Source: Deroplatys truncata (Eukaryota; Arthropoda; Insecta; Mantodea; Mantidae). Taken from it: a stretch of 64,000 nt of DNA. Position numbers and translations under genes: made by a program. Every line of letters begins with the position of its first letter. The first letter of the stretch is position 1. The DNA lies in the NCBI GenBank assembly GCA_030765065.1, contig CM060979.1, forward strand, positions 16,955,001 through 17,019,000, written 5' to 3'. Under the pieces are notes generated by a model. That model was not told where the DNA came from. It did not search any database and saw only the letters and a list, made by a program, of their open reading frames with translations. Shown piece after piece: positions 30,934-40,550 of this stretch.

Positions 30934-32251
30934 TACAGGGTATATCTTTATTGGTGTCATATATTTGGGGGACATGTTCTTGACATCAAAACAGTAAAAA
31001 AAGTTCACATGTACATAGGTCTGAAAATCAACCGTTTGTTATAGGTAAAAAAATATGTATTCTATGAGTGAACCGACGGATATGCACTACACGTATGGCC
31101 GTGCAGACGGCAATGCAGCACGAGCACGTGAACTTTATGCAGAAGGGTAACCTGACAGGCCGTTACCGTGTGCAAGAACATTAGCACTAATTCACCAACG
31201 CTTGAGAAAGAATGGCGCATTTGAGAGGAGTACTAGGTGTGTTGGGAGCCAAGAACGGTACGAGGCATTGAGCTTGAATAACGAGTTCTTCGTGCTGGGG
31301 ACGCAGACCCATCATATAGCACAAGACATGACTGTAGCGGAAAGAGTTAGTCATACGACTATCTGGAGAATTCTGCATGAAAATCTTCTGTACCCGTATC
31401 ACCTTCAACGTGTGCAAGGCTTAAATGAGGCGGACTTTGAGCCAAGAAGACGTTTCTGTCAACGCATGTTACAGCAGTGCGCTGTGTTCATCATTTTCCT
31501 AGCCTGTATCTTTTTCACGGATGAGGCTGGTTTTACTCGCGACGGTATCTTCAATTTTCATAACACTTATAACTGAGCATTTGAAAACCCTAATGAAGTA
31601 CGAAAGGACAACCATCAAGAGAGGTTCTCTCTCAAAGTTTGGGGTGGAATCGTTCATGATCATCTTATTGGTCCCTGCTTCTTTCCTCCGCGTCTAATTG
31701 GACAAACCTATCTCCAGTTTCTCAGTAATGAGCTGCATCACTTAACTGATAATGCGCCTCTGGACATCATCCAACGAATGTGGGATTTACACAATGGTGT
31801 TCCAGGATCATTTCAGTATAATATTCGTAAGTTGTTTAATGATGGATTTCCGCAAAGATGGATTGGTTGAGGGGGACCCATTGCATGGCCTGCTTGATCG
31901 CCTGGTTTGAACCCAATGGACTTCTTCGTCTGGGGACATTTGAAGTCCTTGGTTTAATAGACTCCTGTAACTGATGTTGACATTTTGAGAAGACGTATCC
32001 AAACTGGTTTTGACCAAATACGAAACACACCAGGAATTTTCAACAGAGTACGCCAGAGCATGGGACGCAGGCTTACTGCATGCACCGAAGCAAGAGGAAG
32101 CCACTTCGAGCAATTTTTGTAACTTTCGAATTTGTGTTGTAACTCTGACATAAATGGTTTTCAGACCCATGTTCATGTGAACTTTTTTTGCTGTTTTGAT
32201 GTCAGGAACATGTCCCCCAAATATATGACACCAATAAAGATACATCCTGTA
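30934..32251 (+). mobile_element. mariner-like DD41D (rosa-type) element with ~100-bp TIRs
   Basis: The element starts TACAGGGTATATCTTTATTG and ends, in reverse, TACAGGATGTATCTTTATTG. The TIRs stay alike for ~100 bp (for example ATATTTGGGGGACATGTTC in both). It is flanked by TA (30932-30933 and 32252-32253). Length is 1,318 bp. Such long TIRs are unusual for mariner. It contains the transposase pseudogene at 31064-32122. Confidence 0.9.
31064..32122 (+). pseudogene. DD41D-type transposase, single frame with six stops
   Basis: The start MSEPTDMHYTYGRADGNAAR is chosen because the whole 353-codon frame stays in register from it to TAA at 32120. The N-terminal HTH region includes RTLALIHQRLRKNGAFERS, and HTTIWRILHENLLYPYHLQR precedes the catalytic core. 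The first aspartate lies in FFTDEAGFTRDG. The second would be HDGAPPHF in relatives but is NGVPGSF here, so that aspartate is lost. The third is in SPGLNPMDFFVWGHLKS. The spacing from the second to the third position fits DD41D. The IGRGGPIAWPARSPDLNP-like block is diagnostic but carries two TGA codons. No net frameshift has accumulated, only stops, which suggests moderate age. Confidence 0.8.
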
Positions 32252-33592
32252 TATTCACATGAAAATAACCTGGAATTGTGCACGTGAAACAGGATGCCAC
32301 TGCATGCAGAAAAGGTAAACAGATACACGCGCCTCCTCCTTGCTCACACACTCCACTGTGAAGGCCAATAGAGTGCCTCCAAAACTACGGGGACGGCATA
32401 AATGGAAGCGAATGTACATAATGAAAGTACAAATTACATCTATGCATTTTGAAAGATCAAGAAATCGAACATTTTTCACATTCTTTACATTTTACTGAGG
32501 CATTGCCTTAATATGAACTTTATTTAAGCATTTAATTACGGTTTGTGTGGCGTCGGTAATAAAGAGCCTCCTGACGGCTAGCGCCTCATAACTCCATCTG
32601 CAGGAAGTGGTGCAGAAGCCGATATCAGAGACTCATAAAGACGACGAAATGGAACAGATCTGTAATTAAAGACACGTCTACAAGGCGTTATATTACAAGA
32701 GGGCAGACAGAGCAAAGTAATGTGCAGAGAAAGGTTTATGGAGAAGGTTAGAGATGCTGTGGAGCGCGACAGATGAAGTGAAGACGAGATGTTTCCCATT
32801 TAGATACGCTCTTGGTGTACAACTATTGATTTCAGCGGCCGGCCGGCTGGCTGGTGCAATATGCAGTGCTCTGAATTTCAATTTGCTCTGCGGCTCCCAG
32901 CGCAGATACAATGAAATACATCCTTGTTTATGGACCGTATACTTCTGCTTCTGTTTTTTTCGCGGATTTCGGTCCATATTATTTTGCTGTTCTTTCTGTC
33001 GGCATCCTCGCACTGACTGATCGACGATGTCTGTTTCTTAAACCACTAGAGAATATCATTCACGAACACCTGCCTTCATTTATTATGTATCTCGTGAAGA
33101 ATCGGATAGTAACGCCTATTGTTTATACGCTAGCCCTCCAAGTCAGGGGCGACCAACCCTTGGCCCGTCAAGACATTTTAAATGGCCCACTGATAACTCA
33201 AGATCCGATGTGAACCTATTTATTATTAGATTTATTCATAAATCTATTTTGCATTTCAGAGTCTGAGATTCATAAATACACCTCATCCTTGCAAATGGAA
33301 ATAATGCAGTGCGGTCGTTTTATGTGGAGGCCACGGATCGCGTGTATGCGTGCTCCGCACACTATTGCACTGTGGGTTTTTTGTTGCCTATCTGCCGCGT
33401 TATTTACTCACGAGTGATAGTAACATGCACTAACCGTGTAATAAGTGGTATCCATCTGCGTGAAGAATTCTTAACATCTGCCAATGATATTACCATCCAC
33501 ACGCGTAAGTTCTTGCGTAAATGTTCATAATTTATGTTTTTGAATTGTCCTTAGGTTCGTCTGTGGTGTGGGAGTTGTTCATATAAACTTTA
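32252..33592. other. unassigned stretch with a possible hAT-like end
   Basis: At 33144 the sequence CAGGGGCGACCAACCCTTGG resembles the short TIR consensus of some hAT elements, but no partner end is visible. A GGCCGGCCGGCTGGCTGG run lies at 32837-32855. No coding domain recognised. Confidence 0.3.
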
Positions 33593-34548
33593 TTTTTACT
33601 TTCTCTACTAAGTATAGTAAAGTAGGGAAAGTATTATATTCCACCCAAAAATCTGATACCGAGATTTCACCGGAATTATATGTTTTTAGGCCGCTTGAAT
33701 CCAAAAAATCTGATGTGTTACACTCACATGACTTTCTCTACTCTTGTACAAACTATTTTTACAAACGCTTATTCTCCATCTGCTTCATGTTAATCGAGAT
33801 GTTAATCTTATTGCTAATTTTCTTGTAGATACAAGGGGAATTGGTAGGCTTAAAGCAACAGTCAACTTTTTTAAGCGCGGTTGCTATGTGGAGCATTCCA
33901 TTCTCTTTGCATGTCCAGAACATAAAAAAAATGAATAACGAATTCCCATTTCAGAAAAAGTATAAGTATTGGAAAATTTAAGGGAATAAGAAGCAATATC
34001 TCCAAAACGGTTCACTCAACAAAAAACTGTATATGACATAAACAGTATATTTTAACGCGATCTACATTTTTTGTGTAGTAAAATTTTGTTTATCTCTTAT
34101 GGTTTACCAGTTATGCAAAAGTTGTTCACAATGAAGAATACTTTTGGAGACATTCCCAGAAAATTCGAGATATACATTTCATTTGTCATGAAAATATCTT
34201 AAACATATGATATTTTAATCAAAATCGTTAGAGCCATTTTTGAGAAAATTAAAATTTTTGAAAAATTTTCCATATAAAAGGTAATCTGGGGTGGGGGATT
34301 TTCTTGGAAACCTTCGTGTCGCATCTCTGGAAGATACTGAACCTAAATACCAAGTTTGGTGTTTATCCGACTGTTCGTTTCTGAGTTATGCTGTTCACAG
34401 ACACACACACACACACATGTTTCCAAAAATGCTTTTTTTGGATCCAGGGGGTCTCAAAACATATGTTTTCGGTGAAATCTCGGTATTGAATTTTTGGGTG
34501 GAATACAATACTTCCCCGACTTACTATACTTAGTAGATAAAGTAAAAA
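33593..34548 (+). repeat. Z1, full-length copy with both ~115-bp TIRs
   Basis: 956 bp. The left TIR is 33593-33707 and the right TIR 34434-34548; both extremities read TTTTTACT/AGTAAAAA. The internal region begins TCTGATGTGTTACACTCACA and ends in an (AC)8 tract (~34400-34416) followed by ATGTTTCCAAAAATGC. No ORF of note. It can serve as the reference copy of the family. The target-site duplication could not be set because the flanks offer no clear repeat. Confidence 0.85.
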
Positions 34549-34608
34549 TGTCGACCAGTAAACTACTACAATGAATAGAGCATCACTTTCCACACTGCTT
34601 CTTAGAAT

Positions 34609-35270
34609 TATTTACCAATCTTGGTATTTAGCTTCAGTACACGAGGACATTCAAGAAAATCCCCCACCCCAGAGTACCCTTTACATGGAAGATTTTTCGA
34701 AATTGTTATTTTCTAAAAATTTGCTCTAACGATTTTGACTAAAATGCTATATATTAAACATATTTACATTACAAATAAAACGTGTATCTTGAATTTTCTG
34801 GGAAGTCTACTTCACTTGGAAGACATTTTGTATAATCTTGTATAACTGGTAAACCTTAAGCGGGAGACGTAAACGACTACACAAGAAATGTAACCTTTTT
34901 AAAACACAACTTATTTCAAATACGTTTTTTTGTGGCATAAGTCATGTTTAAATATCCTTTATTAATGGTTTGATTTGTTCAGTACTTAGTCATTCTTTAG
35001 TCATTTCAATTTTCTGTTGTTTCTCGCTATGTCATGTAAACAGTATGGAATTTTAAGGCCAGCATATAGCGTCCAGTTGTTAAAACATTTGACTATCGCT
35101 GTTCCCTTTGTATCTATAACGAAATGTGTAATGTAGCTATTTGTATAAAGGCTTATCTCGATTATAATGAAGAAGATAGAAAAATAAGCTTTAGTAAGTA
35201 TAGTTTGTATACCCACTAATAAGCGATAGGGAGTAAAGAAAGTCATGTGAGTATAAACACAATGGCTTTT
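34609..35270 (-). repeat. Z1 subfamily-B copy, reverse orientation, left TIR missing
   Basis: It starts within the element (CTTGGTATTTAGCTTCAGTA), continues CCCCCACCCCAGAGTACCC, and ends with the B-type blocks (AGCATATAGCGTCCAGTTG, GTATACCCACTAATAAGCGA) and a degenerate GTGAGTATAAACACAATGG. Confidence 0.75.
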
Positions 35271-35836
35271 TTTTCTTTTACATATATTCACTAGTTTTGT
35301 ATTAAGTTCTGACTTGAGCTTCATCGTTTGCGTTATCTGCCGGCCACTGTTTTATCTAGCTAGTATAAAATGATTATTTATGACACAAGTGTTTAAAGTG
35401 GACTTATATTTTCGCGAGTAGGGATGTTTGCTGAGCGAGACCGACACGCCATATGATATACTACACTTAAGACAGTTCTGAATATAACATTATGAAGTAC
35501 ACTGCTGAAATTTGTGTGGCCATGCTCACTGATGAACACTATTCTGTTGTTTTTCGAGGTTCATTGTTGTTTGATCTTCATAGCACAGCGCTGATAAATA
35601 ATAATCATTTGCACATCATAACATGCTATAATATGTAGAAGGCTGTTGCAAAAATAGATCAGTGGAATAAGTGTAATAATAATTTTATTATTATTATTCA
35701 TTTGGTGAAATTGTGATGTTGCTGTGCAGTTGTTACAATTTGTAGTATTAATTCTTAGTGCAGAAGAAGTAGCATAGGAAACTTGTGGTTCTACCAAACC
35801 TATTTCCGAGTCATTCTGATAATCTGCCATCACTTA
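35271..35836. other. unassigned stretch
   Basis: AT-rich, with an ATTATTATTATT run near 35680-35700. No features seen. Confidence 0.35.
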
Positions 35837-36866
35837 CACTACGTGATCAAAAGTATTCGGACACCCCACAAACATACGTTTTTCATCTTAGGTGCATTGT
35901 GCTGCCACCTACTGTCTGGTACCGCGACCTCAGTAGTCATTAGACATCGTGAAACAGCAGAATGGGACGCTCCCTGGAACTCACGGACTTTGAACGTGGT
36001 CAGGTGATTGGGTGTCACTTGTGACAGAAGTCTGTAAGCGAGATTTCCACACTCCTAAACCTCCCTAGGTCCACTGTTTCTGATGTGATAGTGAAGTGGA
36101 AACGTGAAGGGACATGTACAGCACAAAAGCGTACAGGCCGTCCTCGTCTGTTGACTGACAGAGACCGCCGACATTTGAAGAGGGTCGTAAATAGCAATAG
36201 GCAGACATCTATCCAGACCATCACACAGGAATTCCAAACTGCATCAGGATCGACCCCAGGTGCTATGACCGTTAGGCGTGAGGTGAGAATACTTGGATTC
36301 CATGGTCGAGCGGCTGCTCATAAGCCACACATCACTCAGGAAAATGCCAAACGACGCCTCGCTTGGTGTAAGGAGCGTCAACATTACACGATTGAACAGT
36401 GGCAAAACGTTGTGTGGAGTGACGAATCACGCTACACAATGTGGCGATCCGACGACAGGGTGTGGGTATGGCGAATGCCCGGTGAACGTCAACTGCCAGC
36501 GTGTTTAGCGCCAGCAGTGAAATTCGGAGGTGGTGGTGTTATGGTGTGGTCGTATTTTTCCTGGAGGGGGCTTGCACCCCTTGTTGTTTTGCGTGGCACG
36601 ATCACAGCGTAGACCTACATTGATATTGTAAGCACCTTCTTGCTTCCCACTATTGAAGAGCAATTCGGGGATGGCGATTGCATCTTTCAACATGATCGAG
36701 CACCTGTTCATACTTCACGGGCTGTGGCGGAGTGGTTACACGACAATAACGTCCCTGTAATGGACTGGCCTGCACAGAGTCCTGACTTGAATCCTACAGA
36801 ACACCTTTGGGATGTTTTGGAGCGCCAGGCCTCACCTACCTACATCGATATCAAACTTGTTTTTTA
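35837..36866 (+). mobile_element. Tc1-like element T3, 3'-truncated
   Basis: The left end is TA (35835-35836) followed by CACTACGTGATCAAAAGTAT, a classical Tc1-type TIR start that continues TCGGACACC. The right TIR is absent; the element breaks off at ~36850 in the last part of the transposase frame and is followed by an S1 scrap. Confidence 0.85.
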
Positions 36867-36867
36867 A
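35962..36867 (+). pseudogene. Tc1 transposase (DD34E), two in-frame stops, C-terminus lost
   Basis: The start MGRSLELTDFERGQVIG is the usual Tc1 opening. Order: HTH (ISTLLNLPRSTVSDVIVKWK), GRPR box (RTGRPRLLTDRDRRHLKRVV), second HTH region (TVRREVRILGFHGRAAAHKP), first aspartate in VVWSDESRYTMW, VWVWRMPGERQL, FGGGGVMVWSYFSWRGLAPL, second aspartate in CIFQHDRAPVHTSRAV, glutamate in SPDLNPTEHLWDVLERQ. All three catalytic residues are present. Only a TGA (about codon 20) and a TAG (about codon 216, ITA-stop-TYID) interrupt an otherwise continuous frame. The last ~35 residues are replaced by unrelated sequence ending TYIDIKLVF. It is the youngest-looking transposase in the window. Confidence 0.92.
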
Positions 36868-36869
36868 TA

Positions 36870-36920
36870 TAGAGGCAACTGAAAAATTCAATGCCACAGC
36901 CGGGATTTGAAGACGGTTCT
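36870..36920 (-). repeat. SINE S1 scrap
   Basis: ACTGAAAAATTCAATGCCAC and GCCGGGATTTGAA match the 3' part of the S1 tRNA-like domain in reverse. Confidence 0.5.
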
Positions 36921-36969
36921 CCCATTCTCATCTTGAAATAAAAGCTCATTTCACTATAGTTACGTAAAT

Positions 36970-37310
36970 AGAAGGCGTGTTTTTTTTAAAGCAAATACCC
37001 ATAATTTTTTTTAAAATTTATTATCATTCATTATTTTACACTTCTCTTCCGACGAAGAAACAGATGAAAATCGCCTGCTGCCAAATCAGGACTGTTGTGA
37101 AACAAGAAGAGTGCAGACTTGACTTTCATCACAGGCGGCACCATTCTTTGACGAAAGCGTTACAAGTGCATGAATAACGGCAGTGACTATTTGGAGAGGT
37201 AGTGTAAGGTAATGAATAATAATAAAGTATTTGGAAAATAATGCTCTTTTATTTTTTTTAAAAAAAATAACGGTTCTTACTTTAAAAACACCCTCGGAAC
37301 TATTGTATCG
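36970..37310. repeat. mariner-derived foldback remnant
   Basis: Both ends carry related TIR-like sequence (GGCGTGTTTTTTTTAAAG on the left; CTTACTTTAAAAACACC on the right). The left half reads on the minus strand like SPDLAAGDFHLFLRR. The right half carries, on the plus strand, the mirrored C-terminal region seen in the 300-760 remnant (CACAGGCGGCACCATTCTTT). This suggests a short palindromic mariner derivative. Confidence 0.45.
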
Positions 37311-37416
37311 TCAACTTTATAGCTCCGGGCATAGCCATTAATAGCTACGAATTCTATCTAATAGATATATTCCAAAGAAGTAGCATCTGATACGAACGTA
37401 ACAGTGAATTTTTCAG

Positions 37417-37722
37417 ATGAGCGGATTACAAATGGTTCAGCAGGATATCAGAAGCGATAATATATCTTCACTGAAGCTCGGTGATAAGAATAACGAAATT
37501 GTATTGTTCCCTATTCATGTGGCTTCAGTTGCATTCCCTCCAAAAAATCCAGTCCATTTATCTTCAACAGATTTAACCAAAGCGATTACTCGCTTTTGTG
37601 CGCCCTCGATTTGCAGAAAATCGTTCAACATATATCATAACCAGAAGCATGCAGTTGTCAGAACAAGAGCTATTGTAGCCCCCTTTTTTCCATATGAGGG
37701 ATATATTTTGCGCACTCTTTAA
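37417..37722 (+). CDS. unrecognised 101-residue ORF
   Basis: It opens MSGLQMVQQDIRSDNISSLK directly after TTTTTCAG, which could be a splice acceptor. It contains IVLFPIHVASVAFPPKNPVH. No domain is recognised, no upstream exon can be proposed, and the flanks are unassigned. It is possibly a random frame. Confidence 0.15.
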   Translation: MSGLQMVQQDIRSDNISSLKLGDKNNEIVLFPIHVASVAFPPKNPVHLSSTDLTKAITRFCAPSICRKSFNIYHNQKHAVVRTRAIVAPFFPYEGYILRTL

Positions 37723-38099
37723 CGACGCATTGTTCCCCCGGGGAAAGGACGCTTGTAATGCGCTATCACATTGTGTCAACTACCTGACGACCACGAATTT
37801 CAAAAGCTCGAGGGGGAAGCGCCGCCGACAAAGGGAAAATTACACCATAACCAATCAAAATGTAGTGCCAAAACTTGCATTCTCAATTACATTCCAATCA
37901 ATGCGTAAATTAATTAAATCTGTCAATCCTTTATACCATGTCAGGTCTGATACGCTATGTATATACCTACAATTGCCACGGTTCTCTTTATAAAAGTCCC
38001 CTTTTTAGGTGAAAGTATTCTTTTTCGTGCTTGCCAACTTGCAGAAATTGAAACCCGAGGAAACTTTTCATCCTCCAGCAAAGCGCAATAATTATCCGA

Positions 38100-39019
38100 T
38101 GACATGTGTAAAATTTTCAGTGCAGTAAATGTACCAAAATTTGAAGAAGTTATTTTTACGGTTTTTTTTATTAGCCCCTCGTTTTGGGCGCCAATTTGAA
38201 GAAGTTTTATTGCTGTATTGTTATTTGCCCCACTTTGGGAGCCAATTTGAAGTAGTTTGTTGTTTCACGTATGGAAAGCCAATTTGAAGTAGGAGTTTAA
38301 CTGTTTCTTTAAATATTATACATTTATGTTTGCCTCGGCTGCGTCAGTATTATTGTTAGAGACTGAAGAATGTAGGCTTACACAGATTATACTTTTTAAT
38401 TCACTCCTTTTTTATTTATTCTTGACACGATTGAAATAACACTTCACTGTTATAGAGAGCTGTGAGATTCTTTTATTAATTGCTTACACTTTTTAATTCG
38501 TCTCACACTGAATACATATTAAATTTCTCGAGGACGCGTATCGTGTCTGGTTAGGAGCACTGTCTACAAGCAACTGACTTGATTTCTACCGCCTAAATTT
38601 GTAAATTTTTGTATTTCAAGTCTCTGATTGACTATTCCTAGTCTAATAGAATACCTTCATTTAACTAAAGCTTTTTCTGGTTGTTGATTGGCTATTTTAT
38701 GAACTATCACAAAAATTACATTATTGCTTCCAAGAATTACAGTAGTATTGTTAAACTTTCAAATTCATTATTACCTTAAGGTTACCTCATTGTTATCAAC
38801 TTTTAACCTATTATTCTCACAGCTCCTACATTATTAAATTACGTAATACATTCACATAACATTATTACACATGTATACAATAATATAAACTTATACAATG
38901 ACTGTAATATACACTTTTTATATATTGTTACATACACATATTGCTTTAAGGCGGGCTGTTATTGAATTTCTATTATATAATTAGACTGAAATCATTTAAG
39001 TGTTAAAAATACTGCCTCA
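38100..39019 (+). repeat. D1 family copy 1 (5' member of a direct pair)
   Basis: The start holds iterated motifs around AATTTGAAG (about 38131, 38190, 38241, 38278), spaced 37-59 bp. The body has GCCTCGGCTGCGTCAGTA, CTCACACTGAATACATATTA, ACAGCTCCTACATTATTAAA and GCTTTAAGGCGGGCTGTTAT, and it ends TAAAAATACTGCCTCA. The same body occurs at 40171, 44193, 50230 and 57305. Ends of the TG...CA type would suit an LTR, but no PBS, PPT or retroviral-type gene is seen. Confidence 0.75.
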
Positions 39020-39115
39020 AATTATACATAAACTAAATGGGAACTGTGTCATAAGTAGGCTTCTGACACGGTTGCTGTTTCGTTGCACTTTGACTGGAAA
39101 ACGGTTACGTGTGCA

Positions 39116-40170
39116 CAGGGTTTCCCTGAGACCTCCCCCTCCCCAACCACTGCCAGACATTCACTCTAAGCAAGCGATCAGTATATATACAGCCTGTTGA
39201 TAGCTGACAAAACATGTCGAAAACAACCAGTAAGAGGAGTGTCTTATTTGTAAATGAATATGGACGCGAGTATTTTGATGTAAGAGGGGAAAATATATTT
39301 TGTAAAGTATGCCAGATTGAAATCAAAGGAGAGAGAGAAGGGTTTTTATTGCAAGACACTGTAAACACAAAATATTACGTTGCTTCCTAGAAATGAAGTG
39401 CTGAGGATATATTATCCACATCAGAAACCACGAACTCATGTAGCCAAACTAAAGCCTACAGAGATTCGTCTGACAGCACAAAACATCCCATTTAATAAGC
39501 TGCAAAATTGTGTTTTTAAAACGTTTCTGGAGTAATGTACAGCTATGAAATTTCCTTGTGAGTCTACTTTATGCAAATTTTATTTGTGTTTGTCATAGAT
39601 GACAATACTTGAAACTTGTCAATAATTTGACACAACACTTTACAGAAGTAGACAAATGTTCTGCTGCTGAAATAGCACAGCAGAAACCTAAGAGTGTGTT
39701 AGATAAAAACCCAGGATATGCAATTATGTTCCGTATTAGGCATTAATAATATTGTAAGTCGCCAATGGGGTATGTCATCTCAATATAATTTGAGATCTCC
39801 TTGTGGTTTACCGGGAAAAGCGCGAATCAGCTGGAGAATTGTGTCCTGCCGGCATGTTGCCATGGTAGCTCAGTGGTTAGAGCAACTGGACGGAGACGGG
39901 GAGATCCGTGGTTCAAATCCCGACTATGGCATTGAATTTTTCAGTCGCCTGATTCTACCTTTCCAACCCTGTCCAACACACGGCTTGTGTAGAACAATAA
40001 TTAATTCCATTAATAATAATATTCTATTACAATGATATTCTAAATAATGAAAATGCATGCGTTTCCCAGAGGTGTGTGACGTTCGCCAGTTTCGTTTTGC
40101 ACTGGTAACATCATGTGATGTGGAACGCAGTTTTTCAAGATATAAACTTTTTTTAGTTTGAGAAGATGAA
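39116..40170 (+). pseudogene. hAT-type transposon remnant (BED finger and dimerisation tail)
   Basis: A possible hAT end (CAGGGTTTCCCTGAG) lies at 39116. An ATG at 39214 opens MSKTTSKRSVLFVNEYGREY, followed by IFCKVCQIEIKGEREG, which fits a BED-type zinc finger, ending LLQDTVNTKY before a stop. The closest type I know is the CGGBP1-like BED protein group related to hAT elements. Near the other end, 40095-40150 reads FALVTSCDVERSFSRYKLF, the signature of the hAT dimerisation domain. Most of the catalytic region between is deleted, and an S1 SINE sits at 39752-40008. Confidence 0.7.
39752..40008 (+). repeat. SINE S1, full-length copy with internal tRNA-like domain
   Basis: It is flanked by ATTAATAATA (39742-39751 and 40009-40018). 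A ~105-bp leader (GTAAGTCGCCAATGGGGTAT onward) precedes a 72-nt tRNA-like domain at 39859-39930 with A box TAGCTCAGTGGTTAGAGC, B box GGTTCAAATCC, and acceptor arms GCCATGG/CTATGGC. The 3' part (CCAACCCTGTCCAACACACG, GGCTTGTGTAGAAC) follows and ends AATTAATTCC. A tRNA-like part that is not at the 5' end is unusual for a SINE. Confidence 0.8.
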
Positions 40171-40550
40171 GTTTATTTTGTTGCAGGAGTTGTATTGTAG
40201 TTCAGCTGTTGGGGAGCCGAACTTGAAGTAGTTGCAACCGCACGTATGGTAAGAAGTTTCCGGTAGCCTTCGCCCTAAATGTTTAAAAAATATTAACTTT
40301 GTAATTTTTTACTGTTTCTTTAAATATCATATATTTATGTTTGCCTCGGCTGCGTCAGTATTTATTTTTTTAGAGACATGAATGTCTTAGCAGGGAGTGG
40401 TGCGATTGAAGAATGAAGGCTTACACAGATTATAATTTTACTTCACTCCTTTTATTAATTCTTCACACAATTTAAATAACACTTCACTGATATAGAGAGC
40501 TGTAAGATTCTTTTATTAATTACTTGCACTTTTTAAACACGTAAACTATA

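Noticed and set aside
33144..33175. Start of a hAT element
   Set aside because: Only one 20-bp end-like sequence is present, with no partner end, no 8-bp duplication and no transposase nearby.
34291..34533. A conserved ~80-residue protein recurring in several places (MGDFLENL-type frames)
   Set aside because: The recurrence follows from the Z1 repeat; the frames are not under visible constraint, have variable ends and cross the TIR.
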